This document shows positions 7,337 to 14,890 of a stretch of DNA of 35,959 bases, piece after piece. The position numbers and the translations under genes are program-made. How positions within the stretch are numbered: position 1 is the stretch's first letter; each line of letters begins with the position of its first letter. The notes under the pieces were generated by a model. The model was given only the letters and a program-made list of their open reading frames with translations. It did not search any database and had not been told where the DNA came from. The DNA is from Ignavibacteriales bacterium (lineage in GTDB: Bacteria > Bacteroidota > Ignavibacteria > Ignavibacteriales > Melioribacteraceae): assembly GCA_016234355.1 (NCBI GenBank), contig JACRFC010000169.1:1-35959 (forward strand), written 5' to 3'.

Positions 7337-7525
7337 ATGAAAAAAAATCTTACTGAAGCTAGTTTTTCTAATCCGAATGCATCTGTTGAAACGCATTTTC
7401 GTAGCATCATTAAATTAGATTTAATGAATAAGAAATGGAATTGTTATAAAAAAATATTAGTGTGTTTTATAAAGATGGTCTTAATGAGATTTACTTGGCA
7501 TCAGAATATTTCTTATATCAGATAA
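7337..7525 (+). CDS. Doubtful small ORF, 62 aa
   Basis: The ATG has AGAGG 8 bases upstream and lies 17 bases after the exonuclease stop. The N-terminus (MKKNLTEASFSNPNASVETH) covers repeat copy B; the rest (CYKKILVCFIKMVLMRFTWH) is hydrophobic and of unusual composition. The last 45 bases overlap the 3' end of the nuclease-like gene on the other strand. It may be the start of a gene truncated by rearrangement. Copy A of the repeat encodes a matching SFSNPN peptide, which suggests the segment was once coding. Confidence 0.3.
   Translation: MKKNLTEASFSNPNASVETHFRSIIKLDLMNKKWNCYKKILVCFIKMVLMRFTWHQNISYIR
7359..7415 (+). repeat. 57-bp imperfect direct repeat, copy B
   Basis: Partner of 6158-6214: same orientation, ungapped, 44 of 57 bases identical. 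It lies inside the doubtful 62-aa frame. The right end reads atcattaaattagat, so the palindrome present in copy A is not preserved here. Confidence 0.55.
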
Positions 7526-8407
7526 GTTTTTTTCTAAATAATCTGGGAATTCAATTATGTTATTTAGATTTTTAGCACATTCGTCTAAATCGAGATAGTT
7601 TCTAAAATATATTTTAAAATTTATAATATCCTCATGTTTTAAATCAGTTTGAGATAGTAATCTTCTAATGTCTCCCTTTCGACTCTTTTGGGGAATATCT
7701 TGGATATATTTAAGCACTAGCTTATCATTCATAATCAAAGTCTTTGAACCATCCTCAATATTTTCTATCCAATGCATTTGGTTTTTAGTTAAGGGTTTGT
7801 TGATACTTCTTTTTGATATTAACACATGCTTGATATTAGTATATCCATAACCGAGTGCATTCTTATAAATTCTTAAATAATTTAGATATTGATCGATATT
7901 ATATCTTGCGTCAACTTTGATCTCAACAAGTATCACTCTACCATTTTTATCAATCAAAATCATATCAGCATATAAGCCATACCTATCATCATCTTCGTAT
8001 TGTAATTTCCAAAGTTTAAGAGATTCATATCTTTCATTTAATAATTGAGAAAAAAAATTATCTAGTAAAGAACCTTTACTTTTATGAAAAGAATCTATTA
8101 ATCGTGGAGCAATAACAAATTCTAATTTTTTACTATGCTCGATTCTCTCTTCAGAAATTGATTCCCCAACCTTACTTGCTAAATCTTTTACAACATTAAA
8201 AAAGTTGGAAATTCTTTCAGCCTGATTAAACCTGCTAACATCTTTATTTATTATATGTATACTGTTTGTTAGAATGGCAATTATATTTTTCTCTTTCGGT
8301 AACTCCATTAATACTCTTCTAAATTTGATTTCCCATAATAATTTATCTTCTAAGAAATAATCAGAGTCTCTGATTTCTAACAAATTGTTATCAAAATTAA
8401 ATGCCAT
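7481..8407 (-). CDS. PD-(D/E)XK nuclease-like protein
   Basis: A 308-residue protein. Residues 147-164 (ADMILIDKNGRVILVEIK) carry the core of the PD-(D/E)XK nuclease fold: D148 in the first strand and the E162-x-K164 pair in the next. It continues into YNIDQYLNYLRIY, a Q..Y..Y helix common in this superfamily. The first 120 residues are mainly helical, and the C-terminal 80 residues have no recognisable domain. ATG at 8407 is well supported by AAGGAAG 5 bases upstream. Proteins of this kind occur among restriction and other defence genes and in mobile elements. Its specific target cannot be told. A degenerate copy of the shared operator lies 34 bases upstream (8441-8453). Confidence 0.7.
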   Translation of the reverse strand: MAFNFDNNLLEIRDSDYFLEDKLLWEIKFRRVLMELPKEKNIIAILTNSIHIINKDVSRFNQAERISNFFNVVKDLASKVGESISEERIEHSKKLEFVIAPRLIDSFHKSKGSLLDNFFSQLLNERYESLKLWKLQYEDDDRYGLYADMILIDKNGRVILVEIKVDARYNIDQYLNYLRIYKNALGYGYTNIKHVLISKRSINKPLTKNQMHWIENIEDGSKTLIMNDKLVLKYIQDIPQKSRKGDIRRLLSQTDLKHEDIINFKIYFRNYLDLDECAKNLNNIIEFPDYLEKNLSDIRNILMPSKSH

Positions 8408-8440
8408 TACACTTCCTTATATATTCAATTATACAATAAT

Positions 8441-8453
8441 ATCATTAAAGGAT
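8441..8453. promoter_or_regulatory. Weak match to the shared operator (site 3)
   Basis: ATCATTAAAGGAT differs at one position from the palindrome core ATCATTAAATGAT at 6205-6217 and 11116-11128. It lies just upstream of the nuclease-like gene. In an AT-rich intergenic region a chance match is possible, so it counts only as supporting evidence. Confidence 0.25.
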
Positions 8454-8463
8454 GTTAAAAATA

Positions 8464-8574
8464 ATGGAAAAAATACAAAATGTTATTTTTCTTAAACTAG
8501 AAAGGTTTTATAATGGTAAAAATGAAACAGTGAATGGAATTAGGAAAGTGTATGATAATTATTGTTTTAAGTAA
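8464..8574 (+). CDS. Possible very small protein, 36 aa
   Basis: The frame reads MEKIQNVIFLKLERFYNGKN and ends VYDNYCFK before TAA. AAAGGA lies 11 bases before the ATG, a loose ribosome site. It occupies the gap between the divergent nuclease gene and the end of the PcfJ-like gene. I do not recognise it, and at this length a chance frame is quite possible. Confidence 0.2.
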   Translation: MEKIQNVIFLKLERFYNGKNETVNGIRKVYDNYCFK

Positions 8575-8653
8575 ATAAAAGAGAAATAATAAAGAGTTAT
8601 TACAAGAGAATTATTTCTAGTCATGAATATTATTTTCTTCATAAATGATTACA

Positions 8654-9919
8654 TTATTTAAACCTTCTGTTGACATATCTATTAAACCACTCTTGAGTAA
8701 TTCGTCTTAACTCCACTGAAACACTGCGATTTCTAAAACCTCGAAGATCACCTAAGTGTACAGCATCTTTATTAATTCTAACCTCGAGTGTTGCTTCCTC
8801 ACTACCATTTATTACTTTCTAGAAATAACACTTATTTGATTTTACTGCCGGTATGTATCCACGAATGCAGTTCTGTTGCTTCTTAGCCCAGGAAGTTTGT
8901 TCATCAATGTTGCGGAGTGCAATAATATTCTTGGTACCTGTAATTGGCGGATTAGGGAATCTAGCATAGTTGGATTTTCTTGTCTGAGCTTTGATTTTTA
9001 CTTTGTTCTCTATCTCCGTCAAATTGCTGATTTCCTTGATTTGATCGAACTTTATATTCCAACGCTGGGATAACGAGGTTATATTCCCAACACTTTGAGA
9101 GAATCTAATAAAATTTTCAGAATGAATAAGACCGTTAATAGCATTTATTGAAAGAAAATTAAATGAATATGGGTTTTCTGAAAGAAGAGTCAAAAGGTTA
9201 CGGTTAAAACTTTTCAGATGTGACAACACTTTTAATATTTGGATCCTGAGATCAGAATCCATTCTCATTATATTACGAAAATCTATAAGTGAATTTAACT
9301 TTAAGTGAGACGGCTGAAACTTAGCCAAGATGTTCAACATGTTTTGTGTACCGGGAAAATGAGCTTTGTGCAAAATTTCTTTTCGTTTCTGCGGGAGAAG
9401 GACTTCTAAAAAGTTGAGGTGATTATATAGAGAGAATGAGTGATTGAACTTATCAATATTGACTGAGATATAAGCAATGATAGGATCAGATTTCAAAAGT
9501 GAAATAAAATTTTCACCGAAATAAATGCTGGCTTTTATCAGTTCTGAATTAGAGTCGTTAAAGGGAGAGATATTTTTTAATAAATCTTCAGGAAATTTCT
9601 CAAAAAATTTTCTCTCATTCAAAGTGTTGTCATTTAATTTGATAAATGAAGAAGAGTCCTGCTCAGTACTCCCATCAGGATTTTGAGCCGGCACTTTTTC
9701 CTGTGCGACAGCAATACTGGACGGTAAAATAATCTTATATGTGGCGATGTTTATTTCTGGTTGGACTTCAATCCAGAAATCAGCATCTGTTGCCGATATA
9801 AATCCTCTGAGATGAGGGTAACCTAAAAGAATGTAAGTATAGTCAGGATGATTGAACTGGAAGAACTTGTATTCTCCTAGTTCGGAACGAAGCTTTTTTA
9901 AAAGGTTTGATCGAGTCAT
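8654..9919 (-). pseudogene. PcfJ-like protein, interrupted by one in-frame TAG
   Basis: The minus-strand frame from 9919 reads 366 codons to KSNKCYF and a TAG at 8821-8819. It then continues in the same frame for 54 more codons (KVINGSEEATLEVRINKDAV through GDLRGFRNRSVSVELRRITQ) to TAA at 8656-8654. The segment from QQNCIRGYIPAVKS across the stop matches the pattern of the PcfJ-like C-terminal domain: conserved Cys, a Y-x-V strand, E.aTlev, l..lrG.rN and a final W helix. The family pattern expects an aromatic residue where the TAG is, so a single TAT/TAC to TAG change explains it. PcfJ-like proteins accompany plasmids and mobile elements and their biochemical role is unknown. TAG ends other genes here, so global recoding is unlikely. 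It is 31 bases downstream of the DUF932-like gene. Confidence 0.75.
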
Positions 9920-9950
9920 CTACCAACTACAGAACTATATTATTATGAAA

Positions 9951-10901
9951 TCAGTTTAACAATTTGCCTGCTATTTCTTCAAGTAATATTCGTTTTGACA
10001 TTGAATAATCTTTTGCTCTTTCAGTAATCAAATTGAACAGATCATATTTTGTTATTTGCCGATCCGATTCTAAAAGATCACTCAGAATTTTTACACCAAG
10101 TTTTTTCATAATCTCTCGGTTTACTTTATAAATAAATTCGGAAGATATCGGTCGATCCATTTCGGAAAGTTTTTTATTTATAACTTCAGCGTAATTTAAA
10201 CGTTCTCGAAGTTTGTAATCTAATAATTGATAGGCATCTTGGAGAAATAAATTATAATGCGATAGACACACTTCATCGCCCTGGAATTTAACATAAGCTC
10301 GGTTACTGCATACATATCTTAATAGATAATTATTAATCTGAAATGTTCTAAACCCGGTTTCTGAATTAACGATACTTAGCCCTACTCCGAACACATCCTT
10401 TCCGAACACTTTATTGGGGAATGGTTCAATTGTAACCAGCGTTTCTGTATTTATAAAGGTATCATAATCGTTTATGAATACACTTTCTACATTTTTATCA
10501 TCAAGTCTTCGAAGTATCTCAAGATCTTCAACTTCCGTAAATTTACTGCTTGTTATAGTGAGAGCTTCTCCTTGTTCGCATTTAATATTAACATAACGGT
10601 TCTTCATACCTAAGAGATAATCATTCAATAAAGATGTTACTGTTTCAATGTCGAGTATTTTTAACTGATAGGTAGGGAAAGAATGCCACCTTAAGAGTTT
10701 ATATAAAAATGTTTCCCGCATTGGCAGCTGTTTTATTCCATTGTCGAATATCTCAAGGAACAGAGTCTTTCCATTGTTAATGACATGTAATTGTTCGGGC
10801 TCGACCTGGATAATTTCTGTTTTTAATTTCAGTAAATAATCAATTGCGTCATTTCTATCAGAAAACATTTTCATTTTTCCGGTGGGTTGCTTTACTATCA
10901 T
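9951..10901 (-). CDS. DUF932-like phage/plasmid protein
   Basis: A 316-residue soluble protein. Residues around 175-215 (GVGLSIVNSETGFRTFQINN, then LLRYVCSNRAYVKF) match the hallmark of DUF932/phage-plasmid-like proteins: a strand followed by NSetG, then R.vCsN. The C-terminal 100 residues are helical and charged. ATG at 10901 is chosen because TGAGG lies 5 bases upstream; the GTG at 10907 overlaps that site. The stop of the preceding small gene lies inside the ribosome site, so translation is coupled. DUF932 proteins occur on mobile elements and their role is unknown. It forms an operon with the small upstream ORF and the PcfJ-like gene, opposite the WYL regulator. Confidence 0.65.
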   Translation of the reverse strand: MIVKQPTGKMKMFSDRNDAIDYLLKLKTEIIQVEPEQLHVINNGKTLFLEIFDNGIKQLPMRETFLYKLLRWHSFPTYQLKILDIETVTSLLNDYLLGMKNRYVNIKCEQGEALTITSSKFTEVEDLEILRRLDDKNVESVFINDYDTFINTETLVTIEPFPNKVFGKDVFGVGLSIVNSETGFRTFQINNYLLRYVCSNRAYVKFQGDEVCLSHYNLFLQDAYQLLDYKLRERLNYAEVINKKLSEMDRPISSEFIYKVNREIMKKLGVKILSDLLESDRQITKYDLFNLITERAKDYSMSKRILLEEIAGKLLN

Positions 10902-10908
10902 AAACACC

Positions 10909-11058
10909 TCAACTTATTTTTATTGCCGATTGATGAATTAGAAAATTATTATACATAAGTTCTAATCCTATGAGTTCTTTAGTCTCAAATCTTTTTTCTT
11001 CGCCTACTCCAACACTTTTGAAAGAACTTTTCTCCACTGATACAACTTTCGTTTTCAT
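10909..11058 (-). CDS. Small hypothetical protein, 49 aa
   Basis: First gene of the minus-strand DUF932/PcfJ unit. The ATG at 11058 has an excellent AAGGAG 6 bases upstream, so the longer frame reaching 11139 is not used. The product begins MKTKVVSVEKSSFKSVGVGE and ends YNNFLIHQSAIKIS. It has no membrane segment or recognisable motif. Its TGA overlaps the ribosome site of the DUF932-like gene, which argues for coupled expression. With this start, the palindrome at 11115-11129 lies in the 5' intergenic region, where a repressor could act. Confidence 0.55.
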   Translation of the reverse strand: MKTKVVSVEKSSFKSVGVGEEKRFETKELIGLELMYNNFLIHQSAIKIS

Positions 11059-11113
11059 CTCTTTCTCCTTATAGATTTCTGATTCAAACATAACAGACAG
11101 TTCTTTCCTTCCG

Positions 11114-11131
11114 GTATCATTAAATGATATT
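11114..11131. promoter_or_regulatory. Candidate operator (site 2) in the WYL divergent promoter region
   Basis: GTATCATTAAATGATATT is identical over 18 bases to site 1 at 6203-6220 and contains the same 15-bp palindrome. It lies in the 140-base gap between the 49-aa gene (minus, start 11058) and the WYL regulator (plus, start 11199), the usual place for an autoregulatory site. The WYL protein is the obvious candidate ligand, by inference only. Confidence 0.55.
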
Positions 11132-11198
11132 AGTTGCACCTATTTGGACAGTAATGTAATTTGAATTTGAAAATTGAAAAGAGGACTCTTTTCCTTAT

Positions 11199-12059
11199 AT
11201 GAAAGATCTCAAGGTAAAGATTAAACGTCAGACCGAGATTTTAGGTTTAATTCTTGCTCACCCAGGTAAATATCAATTATATGATTTGGAAGAGATGTAT
11301 GGAGTCAATGATCTAACTATAAAGAGAGATCTGCAGGAGCTTCGCTCATTCGGAATTGATATTCATTCGGAAGGGAAGAAAGGAATAAACATCACTTCCA
11401 AGATATCTAATGATATCCTCAAAGCAATCATACCTCAATATATAGGCATCGCTGTAAATCAAAGCTCATACGATCAAGCGACCAATCTTTTTATAAGTAA
11501 ACTCGGCTCTAAATCCATTTCAACGCCAACACAACTTCAGATGTGTATAGACCAAAATTTTCAAGTGAAGATATCGTACCAAAAACCGGAAGAGAAAATT
11601 GTTGAGGAAAGGATTTTAGAACCATACTGCATATTTCAAGGAGATAAACATTGGCGGCTACTTGCCAACCACAATGGATCGATTAAGCAGTTTCTACTGA
11701 ACAATATAAAGACAATTGAAAGGCTTGAAAAGAAGTTCAAACCAATTTCACAAAAAGAGATAGATGAAATCTTCGGTACTTCTTTTAAGTGCTGGCTCGG
11801 CAAGGAAAGATATACTGTGAGGCTGAAGTTTCTTCCACCTTGGCCTGATAGAATGAAGCCTCGACAGTTAATGGAATTTCAGAAAGTGATAGAAGAACCG
11901 GATGGTTCGATTATTTACGAGACCGTCGTTAACTCACTTAACGAGATTACTTCATGGATTGTAAGTCGCGGAGAGGGGGTTGTTGTATTAGAGCCAGAAG
12001 AATTAAAACAGAATGTAATTAGTATAGCAAAGGGGGTTATGAAGAATTATACCTCTTAA
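11199..12059 (+). CDS. WYL-domain transcriptional regulator
   Basis: A 286-residue protein. Residues 5-60 are a DeoR/HTH_11-type winged helix (RQTEILGLILAHPGKYQLYD through LTIKRDLQELRSFGIDI). Residues about 140-180 (YCIFQGDKHWRLLANHNGSI, then QFLLNNIKTIERL) fit the WYL ligand-binding domain, and a C-terminal extension (WCX-like) follows. WYL regulators often control phage-defence and mobile-element loci in response to nucleic-acid or nucleotide signals. The gene is divergent from the DUF932/PcfJ unit, with a palindrome between them that recurs near 6.2 kb. It may therefore control several genes of this island. The ribosome site (GAGGA) is weak. The family call is strong; the regulon is inferred. 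Confidence 0.85.
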   Translation: MKDLKVKIKRQTEILGLILAHPGKYQLYDLEEMYGVNDLTIKRDLQELRSFGIDIHSEGKKGINITSKISNDILKAIIPQYIGIAVNQSSYDQATNLFISKLGSKSISTPTQLQMCIDQNFQVKISYQKPEEKIVEERILEPYCIFQGDKHWRLLANHNGSIKQFLLNNIKTIERLEKKFKPISQKEIDEIFGTSFKCWLGKERYTVRLKFLPPWPDRMKPRQLMEFQKVIEEPDGSIIYETVVNSLNEITSWIVSRGEGVVVLEPEELKQNVISIAKGVMKNYTS

Positions 12060-12176
12060 TTTACGAAACGCAAAAAAAGTGTGTTAGTTCATAATCATTA
12101 TTTTGATACCGCATGAAGTTTTTAGATAAGCGTAAACCTAGAGAACACCGTAAACTTAAAATAGGAGAAAGATAAA

Positions 12177-12353
12177 ATGGAAGTCAAAATAGAAAACGGA
12201 AAGCTAATCATAAGCATTGATTTACAGGAACCAACACCTAGTGCATCTGGAAAAACATTAGTGGTAGCAACTACACACGGAAACGTGGCCACAAAATGTC
12301 TCGTCGAGGGCAAAAATGTAATAATAGGTTTGAACGCCTACATAAAAAAATAG
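12177..12353 (+). CDS. Small conserved-looking protein, 58 aa
   Basis: ATG at 12177 has AGGAG 9 bases upstream. The product alternates strands: MEVKIENGKLIISIDLQ, then EPTPSASGKTLVVATTHGN, then a tail ending VIIGLNAYIKK. The segment LQEPTPSASGKTLVVA looks like a conserved motif that I have an impression of from small unannotated proteins of phages and integrative elements; I cannot verify this here. There is no membrane segment or catalytic motif. It is the last gene of the island, about 118 bases after the WYL gene, and ends before the terminator at 12451. It could be transcribed with the WYL gene. Confidence 0.65.
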   Translation: MEVKIENGKLIISIDLQEPTPSASGKTLVVATTHGNVATKCLVEGKNVIIGLNAYIKK

Positions 12354-12450
12354 AAACGTCGAGCTAACACTAGGTATAACAGTACTTATAAGATAGTACC
12401 TTTTTAAATCTGTTACGAGCCTACTTCCACTCCATCCCAAACATTGTTAA

Positions 12451-12484
12451 AATTGGGGATTAAACTCTAATCCCTAATTTTTTT
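12451..12484 (+). terminator. Rho-independent terminator
   Basis: The arms aattggggatta (12451-12462) and taatccctaatt (12468-12479) pair over 12 bp with one G-T wobble around the loop aactc, followed by seven Ts (12478-12484). It ends the accessory island and insulates dapF from upstream transcription. Confidence 0.85.
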
Positions 12485-12555
12485 CTAAATAAATACCGTG
12501 CCAAATCTATTTTTCATTGCTTTAAGTGCTTTATTGCCGTAAATTTGAAATCATT

Positions 12556-13410
12556 ATGAAGCGTTTTTCTTTCACAAAAATGAGTGGTGCAGGGAATGAT
12601 TTTATATTATTTGATAAAAAAATCAATCCTGGTATTGAGCTAACAACTCAAAACATCAAAAAAATGTGTGAAAGACGCACTGGAATTGGCGCTGATGGTG
12701 TTCTTTTAATTTCTGATCTGAAGAATTTTGCATTTGAGATGAATTACTTTAATGCTGATGGTTCCACCGGCAGTTTATGTGCTAACGGAGCCCGTTGTGC
12801 TATAAAGTATGGAAACGAAAGCGGCAGAATTTCTAACAATAAAATTTCATTCATAGCTAATGGAGTTGAATATTCCGGGCAGTTATTGGATAATGGACAG
12901 GTTAAGTTCTTCTTAAACCGCCCAAAAAAGATGAAACAGAATTTTAAGATTAAGGCAGGAAATCAGTTAATACCTGCTTCTTTTGTAGATACGGGTTCTC
13001 CGCATATTGTTATAAAATTTAATGATGTTCTTAGAAATCCGGCTGATCCAAACTCGTGTTATAATGATCTTGATACTTTCCCGGTTTATGAACTTGGTAA
13101 AGAAATTCGTTATCATAAAGATTTTGCACCGGAAGGAACGAATGTAAATTTTATACGCATTCATGATGGAGAAATTGATATTAGAAGTTACGAGCGTGGT
13201 GTAGAAGATGAAACACTTTCTTGCGGAACGGGAACAGTTGCAGCTGCTTTATTAGTTTTTGCAAAAGAAAATTATAATCCGCCTATTAAAGTGCACCAAA
13301 AGAGCGGAGATGAATTGATAGTGGATTTCAAAATAGAAGAACAAAAAGTGCAGGAACTCTCATTAACCGGTCCTGCCAAAATTATATTTAATGGTAAAAT
13401 TACAATTTAA
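12556..13410 (+). CDS. dapF: Diaminopimelate epimerase
   Basis: Converts LL- to meso-diaminopimelate for lysine and peptidoglycan synthesis in the cytoplasm. The 284 residues match the usual length. MKRFSFTKMSGAGNDFILFD is the standard N-terminus, which is why ATG 12556 is preferred to the frame's earlier TTG. The two catalytic cysteines are C75 in LCANGARC and C223 in LSCGTGT. The first motif is usually CGNG; here the glycine is alanine. DTGSPH and APEGTNVNF are the other family signatures. It is the first core gene after the island and is followed 11 bases later by a small gene on the same strand. Confidence 0.95.
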   Translation: MKRFSFTKMSGAGNDFILFDKKINPGIELTTQNIKKMCERRTGIGADGVLLISDLKNFAFEMNYFNADGSTGSLCANGARCAIKYGNESGRISNNKISFIANGVEYSGQLLDNGQVKFFLNRPKKMKQNFKIKAGNQLIPASFVDTGSPHIVIKFNDVLRNPADPNSCYNDLDTFPVYELGKEIRYHKDFAPEGTNVNFIRIHDGEIDIRSYERGVEDETLSCGTGTVAAALLVFAKENYNPPIKVHQKSGDELIVDFKIEEQKVQELSLTGPAKIIFNGKITI

Positions 13411-13421
13411 TTGAGGGATAA

Positions 13422-13727
13422 ATGAGTAAAGTTATTTTTTCCATACGCTACAATATTTTTCCGGAAAAACGAGAAGAATACTTAGATGTGGTTCGCGAAT
13501 TAAAAAACATTGTTAAAGCAGAAGGATTAGAAACCTATTCTGTTTTTGAACAAAAAAATAAAGCAAATAATTTTGAAGAAGTATATATTTTCAAAAGCCA
13601 GGAAGCTTATGAAAATTTTGAAGATAATACCGATGAACGAATTGATATTCTAATGACAAAACTTTCCGATATGATAAAAGAACAAACGACTCAATACACA
13701 ACATTGTTCGAAGTAAATAACGTATAA
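13422..13727 (+). CDS. Small ABM-like (dimeric alpha-beta barrel) protein
   Basis: A 101-residue protein, MSKVIFSIRYNIFPEKREEY and on to EEVYIFKSQEAYENFEDNTD. The strand-helix-strand layout, with an early I.Y.I.P.kreey and a later F.s.eayenfe, is that of antibiotic-biosynthesis-monooxygenase-like ferredoxin folds, which form dimers. It lies 11 bases after dapF and is likely co-transcribed. The substrate is unknown, and many members have no known enzyme activity. The fold assignment is a pattern match by eye. Confidence 0.6.
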   Translation: MSKVIFSIRYNIFPEKREEYLDVVRELKNIVKAEGLETYSVFEQKNKANNFEEVYIFKSQEAYENFEDNTDERIDILMTKLSDMIKEQTTQYTTLFEVNNV

Positions 13728-13785
13728 CAGAAAAATACTGTTTAACAAATTTTATCTGCCTGCCGAATTAATCCGGGAATTATAA

Positions 13786-14835
13786 ATGTTTGAATATGTT
13801 GGTGCAATACATATACACTCAATATTTTCCGATGGCTCCGGTGAAGTAAAAGACATTGCTCAATTTGCCAATGAATCGGATCTGGATTTTTTTATCCTTA
13901 CAGATCACAATACTCTCCGCGCCTTAAAAGAAGGATTCGAAGGTTGGTACTCGAATACTCTTGCATTAGTCGGCTGCGAAATAAATGATAAGGAAAATAA
14001 AAATCACTATCTCGCATTTGGTATTAACGAAACGATTTCTACACGCTTACCTGCTAAAGAATATGTTCAAAAAGTTAACGAAATGGGCGGCATAGGATTT
14101 TTAGCTCATCCCCATGAAAAAAGAAATTCGATGAAAGAACATCCGCCTTATCCTTGGACTGAATGGGAGTTAAATGATTTTACAGGAATCGAAATATGGA
14201 ATCACATGTCCGAGTGGATGGAAGGACTAACAGAGCAGAATAAATATAATTACTTTGTACATCCTTTAAGATCAATCGTTGGTCCGCCTGTAGAAACATT
14301 AAAAGTCTGGGATTCATTAAATCTAAAAAGAAAAGTTGTTGGCATTGGCGGTGTTGATGCACATGCGCATAAAATTAATGTTCTCGGTTTTGTTGAAATT
14401 GAAATCTTTCCATATAAAGTGCTTTTCAAATCAGTTCGTACTCATATACTATGTGAAGAGGAATTAATTATTTCTTCCGAGACGCATGAGATAAATAAAT
14501 CAAAGAAAAATGTTTATAAAGCTTTGGCTGCCGGAAGATGTTTCATCTCTAATTTTTATCATGGGGATGCAAGAGGATTTCGTTTTTATGCGGAAAGCGA
14601 GAATAGAACATATCAAATGGGTGATACCGTTCCGCCATCTAAAAAGGTTAAGTTAATTGTAAACTTGCCGAGTTCATCTGATAAAATTAGATTGATTCAT
14701 AATGGTGAATTAAAAGAAGAGAAAAGCGGAACAAATGTTGAATTTTTAGCCCCTAAAAAGGGGGTTTATCGTGTTGAAGTTTACAATAATCAGAATGCGT
14801 GGATTTTTTCAAATCATATTAGAATAGGTCTATAA
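13786..14835 (+). CDS. PHP-domain metal-dependent phosphoesterase
   Basis: A 349-residue protein. The N-terminal PHP domain shows H9 and H11 in HIHSIFSDGS with D16, then ILTDHNT (D40, H41), and later FLAHPHEKR and VGGVDAHAHK-type histidine clusters. These bind the trinuclear metal site. Members hydrolyse phosphoesters such as histidinol phosphate or nucleotide fragments; the substrate here is unknown. The C-terminal 80 residues (from about 270) are beta-rich, with a fragment GVYRVEVYNNQNAWIFSNHI typical of an immunoglobulin-like cap found in larger PHP proteins. It stands between the ABM-like gene and a TPR protein on the same strand. Confidence 0.8.
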   Translation: MFEYVGAIHIHSIFSDGSGEVKDIAQFANESDLDFFILTDHNTLRALKEGFEGWYSNTLALVGCEINDKENKNHYLAFGINETISTRLPAKEYVQKVNEMGGIGFLAHPHEKRNSMKEHPPYPWTEWELNDFTGIEIWNHMSEWMEGLTEQNKYNYFVHPLRSIVGPPVETLKVWDSLNLKRKVVGIGGVDAHAHKINVLGFVEIEIFPYKVLFKSVRTHILCEEELIISSETHEINKSKKNVYKALAAGRCFISNFYHGDARGFRFYAESENRTYQMGDTVPPSKKVKLIVNLPSSSDKIRLIHNGELKEEKSGTNVEFLAPKKGVYRVEVYNNQNAWIFSNHIRIGL

Positions 14836-14890
14836 TTTTTCTTAGATTTCTCGCCGAATTTTTCCGATTTATCAAAATAAGAGGTTCAAA

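Noticed and set aside
8819-8821. Global recoding of TAG as an amino acid
   Set aside because: TAG is the natural stop of the tape-measure-like gene, accB and the 58-aa gene in the same window, so the PcfJ-like TAG is better explained as a point mutation.
12354-12440. Stretch ending gttacgagcctacttccactcca that resembles a tRNA 3' end
   Set aside because: The T-loop does not fit, no complementary acceptor strand exists upstream, and no cloverleaf can be drawn.
12122-12440. Two minus-strand open frames under the 58-aa gene
   Set aside because: They are antisense to a plus-strand gene with an excellent ribosome site; composition is not protein-like.
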